A stretch of 64,000 bases of DNA from Collimonas arenae (GCF_001584165.1 NZ_CP013233.1:1860001-1924000); one strand, 5' to 3'. Positions 48,545 through 58,099 are shown, numbered from the stretch's first letter. Numbers and translations: made by a program. Notes: generated from the sequence alone by a model not told the origin.

Positions 48545-49215
48545 TTGAGGTCTTTCTGCTTGAGCAGGTAACCGAGCCCGCGCAGCGTCATGATGGCTGC
48601 CTGGCAGTGCTCCAGTTTCTTGCGCAGACGATGGATGTAAATTTCAATTGCGTCTGCGCTGGGCTCGTCGTCGAGGCCGAAGACGCTGCTCATCAGCGCT
48701 GCCTTTGAGACGGTCTTGCCCTGCTTGAGCATCAATATTTCGAGCACGTCGTGTTCGCGCCCCGGCAGCGCCAGCAACTGGCCGGCGATCGAAAATTGCC
48801 GGGTATTGCTGTCATAGCGCAGGTCGGCGCAATGCATTTCGGCAGCCTTGTCCGGAGCCTGGCGGCGGATCAATGCCTTGATGCGGGCCACCAGTTCGCG
48901 CACTTCGAACGGCTTGACCAGATAATCGTCGGCGCCGGCGCCGAGGCAATCCACCTTTTCATCGATCGAACCGCTCGCGGTGAGAATCATCACCGGCACG
49001 TTGTTGTGGCGTTCGCGCAGCCGTCGCAATACACTCTTGCCATTCATCTTGGGCAACTGCAGGTCGAGCAGTACGACGTCGTAGCTCTCGCTTTGCAGCA
49101 GGCGGTCGGCCGCCTCGCCGTCGGTGGCGACATCCAGCGTGAATTTTTCTTCCTTCAGAATCTTGCTGAGCCACAGCGCCAATGGAGGATTGTCTTCGAT
49201 CAGGAGTAGTTTCAT
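48541..49215 (-). CDS. Response regulator, OmpR/TctD-like
   Basis: This is a 224-residue regulator with receiver Asp51 (VVLLDLQLPKMNG), Lys101 (YLVKPF) and a C-terminal winged helix with DAIEIYIHRLRKKL and TLRGLGYLL. It is translated together with the TctE-like kinase. It is divergent from the ABC transporter at 49.4-52.3 kb (162-bp gap), which makes that transporter a likely target. Confidence 0.92.
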   Translation of the reverse strand: MKLLLIEDNPPLALWLSKILKEEKFTLDVATDGEAADRLLQSESYDVVLLDLQLPKMNGKSVLRRLRERHNNVPVMILTASGSIDEKVDCLGAGADDYLVKPFEVRELVARIKALIRRQAPDKAAEMHCADLRYDSNTRQFSIAGQLLALPGREHDVLEILMLKQGKTVSKAALMSSVFGLDDEPSADAIEIYIHRLRKKLEHCQAAIMTLRGLGYLLKQKDLK

Positions 49216-49377
49216 TGAAGTGGCATGGTTTGGTTATGGTGCACTGCACGCAAAATAACAGGAATTTGGAAAGCTGGATGAAAGTTATAGCAACCTAGAA
49301 TACGTCCAAGACTGGAACAACGGCATTCGGCCTTCGGATCCGGTCATTATCCCAAAAAAATAAATGGAGACAATACA

Positions 49378-50394
49378 ATGCAGACTCTCGTCCGAGGTTC
49401 ACTGATTTCCGCCTTACTGGCCGCTGCCGGCACGCTGTGCGCCGGCCAGGCCGTCGCCGCCGATTCCAGCAAGATCACCATTATGGTTGGCGGCATCACC
49501 AAGATGATCTACCTGCCGGCCAAGCTGACCGAGCAACTCGGCTACTTCAAGGAGGAAGGGCTGGATGTCGAACTGCAGTCGCAGCCGGCTGGCGTTGACG
49601 CAGAAAATGAATTGCTGGCAGGCGCGGTGCAAGCCGTTGTTGGTTTCTACGATCACTCGATCGATCTGCAGAGCAAGGGCAAGGAAGTCACCGCAATCAC
49701 GATTTTCGGCCAGGTGCCGGGAGAAGTCGAGCTGGTGTCGAGCAAGGCCGCTGCAACCATCAAGAGCATGGCAGATGTCAAAGGCAAGACATTGGGTGTG
49801 ACCGGCCTGGGCTCATCGACCAATTTCCTGACGCAATACCTCGCTGCGAAGCAAGGCATCACGTCCAATCAATTCTCGGTGCTGCCGGTTGGCGCTGACA
49901 ATACCTTCATCGTCGCCATCAAGCAAGGGCGCATCGATGCCGGCATGACGACTGAACCGACCGTGTCGCAATTGTTGAAGAGCGGCGATGCATCGGTGCT
50001 GGTCGACATGCGTACTGTAGAAGGCACCGTCAAGGCGCTGGGTGGCTTGTATCCCGCATCGAGCCTGTACGTCCAACGCCCATGGCTCAATACCCACAAG
50101 ACTGAAGCGGCCAAGCTGGCGCGCGCCTTTGTCAAGACGCTGAAATTCATCAATACCCATAGCGCCGCTGAAATCGCCGACAAGATGCCGAAGGATTACT
50201 ACGGCAATAACAAGCCAATGTATGTGCAGGCCTTGCAGAACTCCCTGCCGATGTTCTCGCCGGATGGAAGAATGCCGGCTGGTGGCCCGGAAACGGTGCT
50301 GCAGGTGTTGTCCGGATTTAATCCGAACGTCAAGGGCAAGCACATTGACCTCTCCAAAACCTATACCAACGAATTTGTCAGCCCGACAAAATAA
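49378..50394 (+). CDS. ABC transporter substrate-binding protein, NitT/TauT (SsuA/NMT1) family
   Basis: This is a 338-residue periplasmic protein with a signal peptide (residues 1-27, ending GQAVAAD). The NMT1/SsuA-like features are KMIYLPAKLTEQLGYFKEEGLDVELQS, a ligand-pocket loop DVKGKTLGVTGLGSSTNFL and IKQGRIDAGMTTEPTVSQLL. The family binds nitrate, sulfonates, taurine or thiamine precursors; nothing here identifies the substrate. It heads a three-gene transporter operon. Confidence 0.87.
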   Translation: MQTLVRGSLISALLAAAGTLCAGQAVAADSSKITIMVGGITKMIYLPAKLTEQLGYFKEEGLDVELQSQPAGVDAENELLAGAVQAVVGFYDHSIDLQSKGKEVTAITIFGQVPGEVELVSSKAAATIKSMADVKGKTLGVTGLGSSTNFLTQYLAAKQGITSNQFSVLPVGADNTFIVAIKQGRIDAGMTTEPTVSQLLKSGDASVLVDMRTVEGTVKALGGLYPASSLYVQRPWLNTHKTEAAKLARAFVKTLKFINTHSAAEIADKMPKDYYGNNKPMYVQALQNSLPMFSPDGRMPAGGPETVLQVLSGFNPNVKGKHIDLSKTYTNEFVSPTK

Positions 50395-50529
50395 GGTTGT
50401 TTGGTTATAGCGCTTAGTTAAGTCTGGATCAGGTGTCCCACAACGGCAGGCGTCGCGCCTGCCGCGGGGATGTGTACGCCGAAAAATCGGGCGCCTGGTG
50501 CAAGCTGGTTCTCACAAAGGAAATATCGA

Positions 50530-51366
50530 ATGAATCAAACAACATCCGTAGCAGCTGCTCCGTCGGCAGCTACCCAGCAAATTTCACGCGACACGCCGGC
50601 CATCGAATTGCGTAACGTCTCTTGCCGTTTCATTTCGCCGGACGGCAAGGCCACCGTGGCTCTGCGCGACTTCACGATGAGTGTGGCGCGCGGTGAGTTT
50701 GTTGCAGTTGTCGGTCCGACTGGCTGCGGCAAGTCGACCACCCTCAGCATGATTACCGGCCTGCTCAAGCCGACCGTGGGCGAAGTGCGCATCATGGGCG
50801 AGCCAGTCAACGGTATTGATCCGCGCATCGGCTTCGTGTTTCAGAACGATGCGGTGTTCCCATGGCGCAGCGTGCTGCACAATGTCGCGGCGGGACCACT
50901 GTTTCGAGGTAAGCCGAAAGACGCTGCGTATGCCTTGGCGGAAGAGTGGATACGCCGCGTCGGTCTCGACAAATTCAGCAACCACTATCCGCACCAGCTG
51001 TCTGGTGGCATGCGCAAGCGCGTGGCTCTGGCGCAAACCTTTATCAACAGCCCTGAAATCCTGTTGATGGACGAGCCGTTCAGTGCGCTTGACATGCAGA
51101 CCCGTACTCTGATGCAGGACGAACTGCTGCAGCTGTGGTCGTCGCAAGCGGGTTCAGTGGTGTTTGTTACCCATGATCTGGAAGAAGCGATTGCACTGGC
51201 TGACAAGGTCTATGTGCTGACGGCGCGTCCGGCCACCTTGAAGAGTGTGTACGAGATCGATCTGCCGCGTCCGCGAGTCATGTCGGAAGTGCGTTATGAA
51301 CAGCGCTTCATCGATATCTCACGCAAGATCTGGGCCGATCTGCGTGAAGAAGTCCATATCAGCTAA
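50530..51366 (+). CDS. ABC transporter ATP-binding protein, NitT/TauT family
   Basis: This is a 278-residue ATPase from ATG 50530, which follows AAAGGAAATA. A Pro/Ala/Thr-rich leader of ~22 residues precedes the ABC domain. Walker A is GPTGCGKST (about 62-70), the Q-loop VFQNDAVFPWRSV, the signature LSGGMRKRVALAQ, Walker B LLMDEPFSALD and the H-loop VTHDLEEAI. The VFPWRSVLHNV segment is usual for the SsuB/TauB/NrtD branch. Confidence 0.92.
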   Translation: MNQTTSVAAAPSAATQQISRDTPAIELRNVSCRFISPDGKATVALRDFTMSVARGEFVAVVGPTGCGKSTTLSMITGLLKPTVGEVRIMGEPVNGIDPRIGFVFQNDAVFPWRSVLHNVAAGPLFRGKPKDAAYALAEEWIRRVGLDKFSNHYPHQLSGGMRKRVALAQTFINSPEILLMDEPFSALDMQTRTLMQDELLQLWSSQAGSVVFVTHDLEEAIALADKVYVLTARPATLKSVYEIDLPRPRVMSEVRYEQRFIDISRKIWADLREEVHIS

Positions 51367-51450
51367 CCATTCGTCTGCAATCATTCAATTTACATACCGT
51401 CGCCTATTCCGATAAGGGTTTCAAATAGGCGAGAGGAAAAAGGCAACTCT

Positions 51451-52305
51451 ATGAATCAAGCACATGCAATCGACAAACTCAGCGCGGCCAGCCTGGCGAC
51501 TGTCGAACAGGAAGCACAACGGAAAATCAAACAACGCCACTGGCTGGTGATTTCATTGCGGCTCGCGATCCTGGTGATCACACTTGGCGGATGGGAACTG
51601 GCGGCGCGGCTGCAATGGATAGATCCATTTTTCTTTTCGCAGCCGACATTGATCGTGATCCAGATTTATGACTGGATCGTCGAAGGAACCTCGCAAGGTC
51701 CGCTGTGGACCCAAGTGCTGGTGACCTTGGAAGAAACTGTATTGGGCTTTCTGATCGGTTCGGTCGCTGGCGTTATTTGCGGCATTTTATTGGGCCGTAA
51801 CAAGCTGCTGTCGGATGTGTTCAGTATTTATATCCAGATTGCCAACTCGATTCCACGGGTTGTGCTGGGATCGATTTTCGTGATCGCGCTTGGCCTGGGA
51901 ATGGCTTCCAAAGTCGCGTTGGCGGTGGTGATGGTGTTCTTTGTTGTGTTCGGTAATGCATTCCAGGGTGTGCGTGAAGCGGACCGTTACATGATTGCCA
52001 ATGCTCAGATCCTGGGCGCCTCGCCGCGCCAGGTCACCATGTCGGTAGTGATTCCGTCGGCGCTGAGCTGGATTCTGGCAAGCTTGCATGTCAGCTTTGG
52101 TTTTGCACTCGTCGGCGCAGTGGTGGGTGAATTCCTTGGCTCCAAGCAGGGCATTGGCTTGCTGATCTCGACCGCACAGGGCGCATTTAACGCCAGCGGC
52201 GTGTTTGCAGCAATGATTGTGCTGGCAGTGGTGGCGTTGGCTGCAGATTATTTGCTGACGACATTAGAAAAACGTTTGCTGAAATGGCGTCCTGTGGCAT
52301 TCTAG
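51451..52305 (+). CDS. ABC transporter permease, NitT/TauT family
   Basis: This is a 284-residue inner-membrane subunit with about six membrane segments after a ~35-residue basic cytoplasmic leader. The EAA loop is visible as EADRYMIANAQILGASPRQVTMSVVIPSALSW, followed by GFALVGAVVGEFLGSKQGIG, typical of SsuC/TauC permeases. GAGAGG precedes the ATG. It closes the transporter operon and is followed by a terminator. Confidence 0.92.
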   Translation: MNQAHAIDKLSAASLATVEQEAQRKIKQRHWLVISLRLAILVITLGGWELAARLQWIDPFFFSQPTLIVIQIYDWIVEGTSQGPLWTQVLVTLEETVLGFLIGSVAGVICGILLGRNKLLSDVFSIYIQIANSIPRVVLGSIFVIALGLGMASKVALAVVMVFFVVFGNAFQGVREADRYMIANAQILGASPRQVTMSVVIPSALSWILASLHVSFGFALVGAVVGEFLGSKQGIGLLISTAQGAFNASGVFAAMIVLAVVALAADYLLTTLEKRLLKWRPVAF

Positions 52306-52351
52306 TTTCCAACTGACGTATTTTTGAATTTGTATTTCAGTCTTAAGGTTG

Positions 52352-52380
52352 CGGCGCATTTAACGATGCGCCGTTTTTTT
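52352..52380 (+). terminator. Rho-independent terminator after the ABC operon
   Basis: CGGCGCAT and ATGCGCCG arms with a short loop and seven T's lie about 47 bp after the permease stop. Confidence 0.9.
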
Positions 52381-52407
52381 CGCCTTTTTATTTGTCAGAA
52401 AAGAAAT

Positions 52408-53142
52408 TCAAACTCTTCCGCTGGCTAGCCAGCGCGCCCAGTCCGGGCGACCATTCTTCAACGCGGTCCGTGCCGCCTGCAGGTGATCGTAAGCGACGCA
52501 CAGGTGATCCACGCTCCAGCCGTCGCTGGTTTGCTCGCACATTGCGTAGCGGGCGTGCGGACTGCCGTTCTCGATCGTGTGGAAGCAGGGCTGGTCGTCG
52601 TCATAGGCCTGCAGGCCGACGCTGCCCGGATTGACCACCAGCCGTCCACCCGAGATGGCGCAGGCCCGTGGCTTATGCGTGTGGCCGCAAATGATCAAGC
52701 TGTGCGGGATGGCTTCAGCGCGGGCTTCGATATCCGTGCTGCTCGCCATGCGGCAGCCGTGCTGGTCGACATGTTCCAGAAAATACGCGAGGTCGTTGGC
52801 GGGTGTGCCATGGCACATGAAAATGTCATCATTGAGCGCCAGCGTGGCGGGCAGGCCGCAGATCCAGTCGCGTTGCGCTGCTGTCGTATTGTCATAGGCA
52901 AACTGGTCGCTGGGCTGGCCGGGTCGTTTTGCGCAGTCAAGCAGATGCCGCTCATGATTGCCGCGAATTGTCGGTAATTGCAGCGGCATCAGCAGATCTG
53001 CTGTTGCAGAAGGTTCCAGCGGGCCGGAAAGGATGTCGCCGGCATTGACGATCAGATCGACACCACGGCGCTTGATATCCGCCAGCACGGCTTCCAGGGC
53101 CAGGATATTTCCATGGATGTCGGACAGAATGGCAAGTTTCAT
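52408..53142 (-). CDS. Calcineurin-like metallophosphoesterase (YfcE/MJ0936-like)
   Basis: This is a 244-residue protein from ATG 53140-53142. The metal-binding motifs are complete: MKLAILSDIHGNILALEAVL (D-x-H), VNAGDILSGPLEP (GD), TIRGNHERHLL (GNHE), MCHGTP and ICGHTHKPRA (GHTH). It belongs to the small YfcE-type phosphodiesterases; the substrate is not known. Upstream in-frame ATGs at 53157 and 53211 are less likely because the latter crosses the phoH terminator. Confidence 0.87.
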   Translation of the reverse strand: MKLAILSDIHGNILALEAVLADIKRRGVDLIVNAGDILSGPLEPSATADLLMPLQLPTIRGNHERHLLDCAKRPGQPSDQFAYDNTTAAQRDWICGLPATLALNDDIFMCHGTPANDLAYFLEHVDQHGCRMASSTDIEARAEAIPHSLIICGHTHKPRACAISGGRLVVNPGSVGLQAYDDDQPCFHTIENGSPHARYAMCEQTSDGWSVDHLCVAYDHLQAARTALKNGRPDWARWLASGRV

Positions 53143-53186
53143 GGTGGTTTCTTTCATGACGGGAAATACGGATATTGCACCACCAA

Positions 53187-53226
53187 ATAAAAAAGGGTGC
53201 AATTCAATCAAGATCGAATTGCACCC
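53187..53226 (-). terminator. Rho-independent terminator of the PhoH-like gene
   Basis: An 11-bp perfect stem (GGGTGCAATTC and GAATTGCACCC) with a 10-nt loop is followed on the minus strand by a T-rich run. It lies 55 bp after the stop. Confidence 0.93.
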
Positions 53227-53280
53227 GCTACACCTGTTGCACTGCTGCAGCGCATTATTGCGCGCAGCACTCAGTCGTCG

Positions 53281-54960
53281 TTACAGCACATCGCTGGCGT
53301 GATCCGCCAGACGCGAGCGCTCGCCGCGCGCCAGTGTCACATGGCCACTGTGCGACCAGCCCTTGAAGCGGTCGACCACATAGGTCAGGCCGCTGGAGCC
53401 TTCGGTCAGGTACGGCGTATCGATCTGCGCGATGTTACCCAGGCAGATGATCTTGGTGCCCGGACCGGCACGCGTAACCAGCGTCTTCATTTGCTTCGGC
53501 GTCAAGTTTTGCGCTTCGTCGATGATCAGGAACTTGTTGACGAAAGTGCGGCCGCGCATGAAGTTGAGCGACTTGATCTTGATGCGCGAACGAATCAGAT
53601 CCTGAGTGGCGGCGCGACCCCATTCGCCGGCGTCCGAATCGGATTTGTTGAGCACTTCCAGATTGTCGTCGAAGGCGCCCATCCATGGCCCCATCTTCTC
53701 TTCTTCGGTACCCGGCAGGAAACCGATGTCCTCACCAACCGGCACTGTGACGCGGGTCACGATGATTTCGTTGTAGGTTTTGGTTTCCAGCACTTGCGCC
53801 AAGCCCGCCGCCAGCGCCAGCAAGGTCTTGCCGGTACCGGCCTGGCCCAGCAGGGTGACGAAGTCGCAGTCGGGATTCATCAGCAGGTTCAACGCAAAGT
53901 TCTGCTCGCGGTTGCGGGCGGTAATACCCCACACACTGTTCTTGGCATGGCCATAATCGCGTAATGTCTGCAGGACTGCTGTCTTGCCGTTGATCTGCGT
54001 GACTTGTCCGTAGAACGCCGGTTCACCGTTTTTCGGTTCAATGAACACGAACTGGTTGACCAGCAACGACGGCACCAGCGGTCCACTCAGGCGGTAGAAG
54101 GTATAGCCGGTGCCATGCTTGTTTTCCTGCCAGGATTCGATGCCCTTGCCGTGCTTGATCCAGAAATCGTCCGGCAATTGCTGGATGCCCGAGTACAGCA
54201 GGTCGGTGTCTTCCAGCACATGGTCGTTGAAATAGTCTTCTGCCGGCAAGCCCATGGCGCGGGCCTTGATGCGCATGTTGATGTCTTTCGACACCAGCAC
54301 TACCGGGCGGCCCGGGGTTTCTGCTTCCAATGCGCGCACTACGCCCAGAATCTGGTTGTCGGCCTTGCCTACAGGCAGGCCTTCAGGCAGGTCGGCGTTT
54401 TGCAGCTTGGTCTGGAAGAACAGGTGGCCCTTGGCATCCTTGTTGCCGAGTTTCGACAAAGGAATGCCATGGTCAATTTCGTCGTCGACCACGTCGCCAA
54501 CCAGTGCATCTAGCGAACGCGACACCTGGCGTGCATTGCGCGCCACTTCGGACATGCCTTTCTTGTGGTTGTCGAGCTCTTCCAGCGTCACCATCGGCAG
54601 ATAGATGTCGTGTTCTTCGAAGCGGAACAGCGAAGTCGGATCGTGCATCAGCACGTTGGTGTCCAGTACGAACAATTTGGTGATGCCGGATTTGTCGGCC
54701 GCGCGGCTGGTGCTCGATTTCGGACGGCTATCGACGCTCTTGGCCGGCTTTTCGGCGGTGCGTGAATTGTCAGCCGGAGCCTTGTCGGTCTTGCGCGCCT
54801 CCACCGCTTTATTACGGGCCTGCGGGGCTACTTCTTTGATACGGGTAATCGGTTCGACAACTGCGATACGTGGCTTGACGGCTTTGCCGGCTTCCGCTTT
54901 TGGATAATCTTGCACAGACAGTAAAGCAGCGGGTTTGGTCGGTAATTTTGGTAGGGGCAT
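53281..54960 (-). CDS. PIN domain-PhoH ATPase fusion (PhoH2-like)
   Basis: This is a 559-residue protein. After a ~90-residue Lys/Ala-rich disordered leader comes a PIN nuclease-like domain (about 93-235) with KLFVLDTNVLMHD, LEELDNHKKG and VSKDINMRIKA carrying the acidic residues. The PhoH ATPase domain follows (about 345-559) with Walker [16 protein letters not shown] and Walker B FLIIDEAQNLTPKQM. Such PIN-PhoH proteins are reported RNA helicase/RNases. It has its own terminator and no evident Pho box. Confidence 0.92.
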   Translation of the reverse strand: MPLPKLPTKPAALLSVQDYPKAEAGKAVKPRIAVVEPITRIKEVAPQARNKAVEARKTDKAPADNSRTAEKPAKSVDSRPKSSTSRAADKSGITKLFVLDTNVLMHDPTSLFRFEEHDIYLPMVTLEELDNHKKGMSEVARNARQVSRSLDALVGDVVDDEIDHGIPLSKLGNKDAKGHLFFQTKLQNADLPEGLPVGKADNQILGVVRALEAETPGRPVVLVSKDINMRIKARAMGLPAEDYFNDHVLEDTDLLYSGIQQLPDDFWIKHGKGIESWQENKHGTGYTFYRLSGPLVPSLLVNQFVFIEPKNGEPAFYGQVTQINGKTAVLQTLRDYGHAKNSVWGITARNREQNFALNLLMNPDCDFVTLLGQAGTGKTLLALAAGLAQVLETKTYNEIIVTRVTVPVGEDIGFLPGTEEEKMGPWMGAFDDNLEVLNKSDSDAGEWGRAATQDLIRSRIKIKSLNFMRGRTFVNKFLIIDEAQNLTPKQMKTLVTRAGPGTKIICLGNIAQIDTPYLTEGSSGLTYVVDRFKGWSHSGHVTLARGERSRLADHASDVL

Positions 54961-55111
54961 CAGAACCTCGCTCTAAAGATGAAATAAATGTTCGCTTTGG
55001 TGATAACACGAACCGGACCAAACGGGTGAAGCAACGCCTAGAACAACAGAAAAATAGTTAAAAAAAGTCAATTAAGAGGAGGAAGCGATAGCAATCAACA
55101 AATTAAAAAGT

Positions 55112-55158
55112 AAAAAAGCCGTTTGGGAAGGCCTTCAGGCCTTGCCACAAACGGCTTC
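55112..55158 (-). terminator. Terminator after the peroxiredoxin gene
   Basis: A long stem (AAGCCGTTTG...AAGGCC and GGCCTT...CAAACGGCTT, minor mismatches) with A/T runs on both sides lies 22 bp past the stop of the Bcp-type gene. Confidence 0.85.
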
Positions 55159-55179
55159 CAAAAATAATTTTTTGTGAAT

Positions 55180-55650
55180 TCAATGACTTACAAACTCCAA
55201 TACTTCTTCAACATGCGCTGGCACCTTCACTCCACGCCATTCTTTCACCAATGTGCCGGCGCCGTCAATCACAAACGTGCTGCGCTCGATGCCGCGTACT
55301 TTTTTGCCATACATATTTTTCATTTTCATGACATTGAACATCACGCACAGCGCTTCGTCAGGATCTGAAATCAGGTCGAACGGCAAGCCTAGTTTGGCCT
55401 TGAAGCCTTCGTGGGAGCGAATGCTGTCGCGGCTGATGCCGAAGATCAATGTATTGTGCCGCTGGAATTCCGAATACAGGTCGCGGAACTGGATCGCTTC
55501 GGTGGTGCAGCCTGGCGTGTTGTCTTTTGGATAAAAATACAGCACGATTTTCTGGCCATGATAGTTCGATAACTTGAACGTCTGTTCACCGGTCATGGCG
55601 GCAGTGAAATCGGGCACTGTCATATTGATGATGGAAGGAGTGTCGGCCAC
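55180..55650 (-). CDS. bcp: Thioredoxin-dependent peroxiredoxin, Bcp/PrxQ family
   Basis: This is a 156-residue peroxidase. The start chosen is the GTG at 55648-55650, which has AGGA seven bases upstream; the ATG at 55623 lacks one. The peroxidatic Cys48 is in FYPKDNTPGCTTEAIQFRD. The resolving Cys usual five residues later in PrxQ is absent here (Thr-Glu-Ala-Ile), so this is a one-Cys-type member or uses another cysteine. ISRDSIRSHEGFKAKLGLPFDLISD and RSTFVIDGAG are also typical. Confidence 0.9.
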   Translation of the reverse strand: MADTPSIINMTVPDFTAAMTGEQTFKLSNYHGQKIVLYFYPKDNTPGCTTEAIQFRDLYSEFQRHNTLIFGISRDSIRSHEGFKAKLGLPFDLISDPDEALCVMFNVMKMKNMYGKKVRGIERSTFVIDGAGTLVKEWRGVKVPAHVEEVLEFVSH

Positions 55651-55829
55651 GGTATTGTCCTGTTCATTAAAAATGATAATTGCGGCACAGAGTTCGGGGG
55701 CCGTCGCAATATGCGGCGTGTCAGCCCGTTCCCAACTGACTGAGCAAGAATATTCAAGCAAGCAGTGTTTTTGCAAAACAGGGTAGACGAGCGTGGCGTT
55801 ATCCGCCGGCAGCAATTTCCAATTGACGC

Positions 55830-56782
55830 TCAGCTAACCGCCATTTGCGCCTGCATGATCATTTCGCCCGAACGTCCCGGCAATTCAGCCCAGTTGAGTG
55901 GTGCGCTAGGCAGCGGTTGGTCTTTCACCTGCTGGTAATAATCTTCCATCGCGACCAGATCGTAGCCTTGCGCTTGCCAGCCCTGCAGCAATTGTTCGAA
56001 TATGGGGGCGAGTTTTTGCCCTTCAAGCTCCGCGTGCAGAGTAAATACATGATCGCGCGGCGTCGCCGTCAATGCCAGGATATGCGCTGCGATATTGGCC
56101 GGCGTCAGTTCGACACCGTCGAAACTGCGTCCCAGCAATTCGTCGAGTGTCGGCAGCGTGGTAGGCAACTGGATGCATGGCAGCGTCTTGCCGTTGATTT
56201 GCAGCCGATGCGGGCCGGCGGCGCTATCGGCCAGGGCGCCATTGTCGGCCAGCATGGCACGTCCATCGGATGAATAGGCGATGCCGAATTTTTCCAGCTG
56301 CTCGAAAGCGTAAGGGTTCATTTGCCAGCCGGCGCGCCGTGGGTTTTCGGTGCAGTGCCGAAGACCTGGAAGAAGCGGTCGTACGCGCGCTGCATTTGCT
56401 GCTGGGTCCAGTCCGCACCGCGCTGTCGCACGTGATCCTGCCAGACACGATGATCCCAAGTGTGAATACCGCACTCGAAACCGGCATCGCGCACCGCCTG
56501 CATGTACTTCGCGCAAGTTTTGCCGATGTCCGGGGCTGGCAGCAGCACGCCATACATCAGGGTCTTCAAGCCATAATGTTCGACCACCGACGTGCGCGAC
56601 ACTTTTTGGAAGAAGCCGGGGCGAAATACCTGTTTCAACGCCCATCCAGTATGGTCATGCCCGAGCGAGAACAGGAAGGTGGCGCGCGCCTGGTACTTGG
56701 TCAGCAGGCGCACCAGATTAGGTACCCCTTCACGGGTGCCGCGATAGGTGTCGGCGTCGATTTTTAAGGTGAGGAAGGGCAA
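55830..56782 (-). CDS. arnD: ArnD-type deformylase (polysaccharide deacetylase), frameshifted
   Basis: ArnD removes the formyl group from undecaprenyl-phosphate formyl-aminoarabinose. The TTG at 56780-56782 starts FLTLKIDADTYRGTREGVPNLVRLL, with the NodB-type Asp and IHTWDHRVWQDHV carrying the metal histidines. At about 56333 the frame breaks inside THGA. One added base gives the family junction THGAAGWQMNPYAFEQLEKFG, running to QMAVS and a stop at 55830. The restored protein has about 317 residues (E. coli ArnD 296). No ATG or clear ribosome site was found at the start. Confidence 0.85.
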
Positions 56783-56838
56783 GTTGTGTGGGCTGGCAGT
56801 GAGTAATCGGACAAGTGCAGTGAGCTTCTTATATGCTC

Positions 56839-56905
56839 GTCATCCCCGCACACACGGGGATCCAAATTGCTGAATAAGATGGATTCCCGCGTGTGCGGGA
56901 ATGAC
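56839..56905. repeat. Pair of inverted REP-like palindromes
   Basis: Two 26-bp imperfect hairpin units (GTCATCCCCG...GGGGATCCA and TGGATTCCCG...GGGAATGAC) face each other across 15 bp, in the gap between the split arnA gene and arnD. This resembles the dispersed GTCATTCCCGC-type repeats found in many proteobacterial genomes. No transposase is present. Confidence 0.7.
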
Positions 56906-56927
56906 GCAATAGGCACTTGAATTAATC

Positions 56928-57983
56928 TTAATCCATCAAAGCGCGTGCTTCCGCGACCTGGCTGCGATACGCATCGAAAATATTGCGCAGGGTATCGGCC
57001 ATGGTGGTGGTCGGCTGCCAGTTCAGTTCGTCGCAGGTGTTGGTGATCTTCGGTACGCGGTTCTGCACGTCCTGGTAACCCTTGCCATAGTACGCCGCGG
57101 AGGTGGTTTCGACCAGTTTGACCTTCTTCGCCGAGTCGGCGTATTCCGGGTATTCCGCAGCCAGTTTCAGCATCATGTCGGCCAGGTCGCGGATCGAATA
57201 GTTATTGACCGGATTGCCGATGTTGTAGATCTTGCCGCTGGCGACGCCGTCCTTGTTGGCGATGATCTTGATCAGTGCGTCGATGCCGTCGTCGATGTAG
57301 GTGAACGCACGTTTCTGCTGGCCGCCGTCGACCAGCGAGATATTCTCGCCGCGTACGATATGGCCAAAGAATTGCGTTACCACGCGCGAGCTGCCTTCCT
57401 TCGGCGTGTGGATCGAATCGAGGCCGGCGCCGATCCAGTTGAATGGGCGGAACAGCGTGAAATTCAAGCCTTCTTCCATCCCGTAGCCCCAGATCACGCG
57501 GTCCATCAACTGTTTGGCGCAAGAGTAGATCCAGCGCGGCTTGTTGATCGGGCCGCAGATCAGTTCGGATTCTTCCGGATCGAATTCCTCGTCGTGGCAC
57601 ATGCCATATACTTCAGAAGTCGACGGGAACACCAAATGTTTGCCGTATTTGGCGGCGGAGCGCACGATCGGCAGGTTGGCTTCGAAGTCCAGTTCGAATA
57701 CGCGCAGCGGTTGCTTGACGTAGGTCGATGGAGTGGCGATGGCGACCAGCGGCAGGATCACGTCGCATTTCTTGACGTGATATTCCACCCATTCCTTGTT
57801 AATCGTGATGTCGCCTTCGAAGAAGTGCATGCGCGATTTGTATTCTTCGTTGTCGAGCAGGTCGCGGATGCGATCGGTCATCATGTCCATGCCATAGACG
57901 TGCCAATTGGTGGTTTCCAGGATGCGCTTGGACAGGTGGTGGCCGATGAAACCATTGACGCCGAGGATGAGGACTTTTTTCAT
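56928..57983 (-). CDS. arnA: UDP-glucuronic acid C4''-decarboxylase (ArnA dehydrogenase domain as a separate protein)
   Basis: This is a 351-residue short-chain dehydrogenase of the ArnA C-terminal type, producing UDP-4-keto-arabinose from UDP-glucuronate. It starts MKKVLILGVNGFIGHHLSKRI (NAD-binding GxxGxxG). The catalytic Ser/Tyr/Lys region is FPSTSEVYG and WIYSCAKQLMDRVIWGYG. RPFNWIGAGLD matches ArnA. The formyltransferase half is a separate gene just upstream, so the bifunctional enterobacterial ArnA is split here. Confidence 0.93.
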   Translation of the reverse strand: MKKVLILGVNGFIGHHLSKRILETTNWHVYGMDMMTDRIRDLLDNEEYKSRMHFFEGDITINKEWVEYHVKKCDVILPLVAIATPSTYVKQPLRVFELDFEANLPIVRSAAKYGKHLVFPSTSEVYGMCHDEEFDPEESELICGPINKPRWIYSCAKQLMDRVIWGYGMEEGLNFTLFRPFNWIGAGLDSIHTPKEGSSRVVTQFFGHIVRGENISLVDGGQQKRAFTYIDDGIDALIKIIANKDGVASGKIYNIGNPVNNYSIRDLADMMLKLAAEYPEYADSAKKVKLVETTSAAYYGKGYQDVQNRVPKITNTCDELNWQPTTTMADTLRNIFDAYRSQVAEARALMD

Positions 57984-58099
57984 GTTGATATCTTGTTGTT
58001 AGGTTGCTATTCGACGGAGCGGAGGCTCAAAACACTGCAATGCCTGGGTGGCATCGTGGCAAAGGGCTCCGCGCTGTTCGCAGGATGACACAACCGGTT

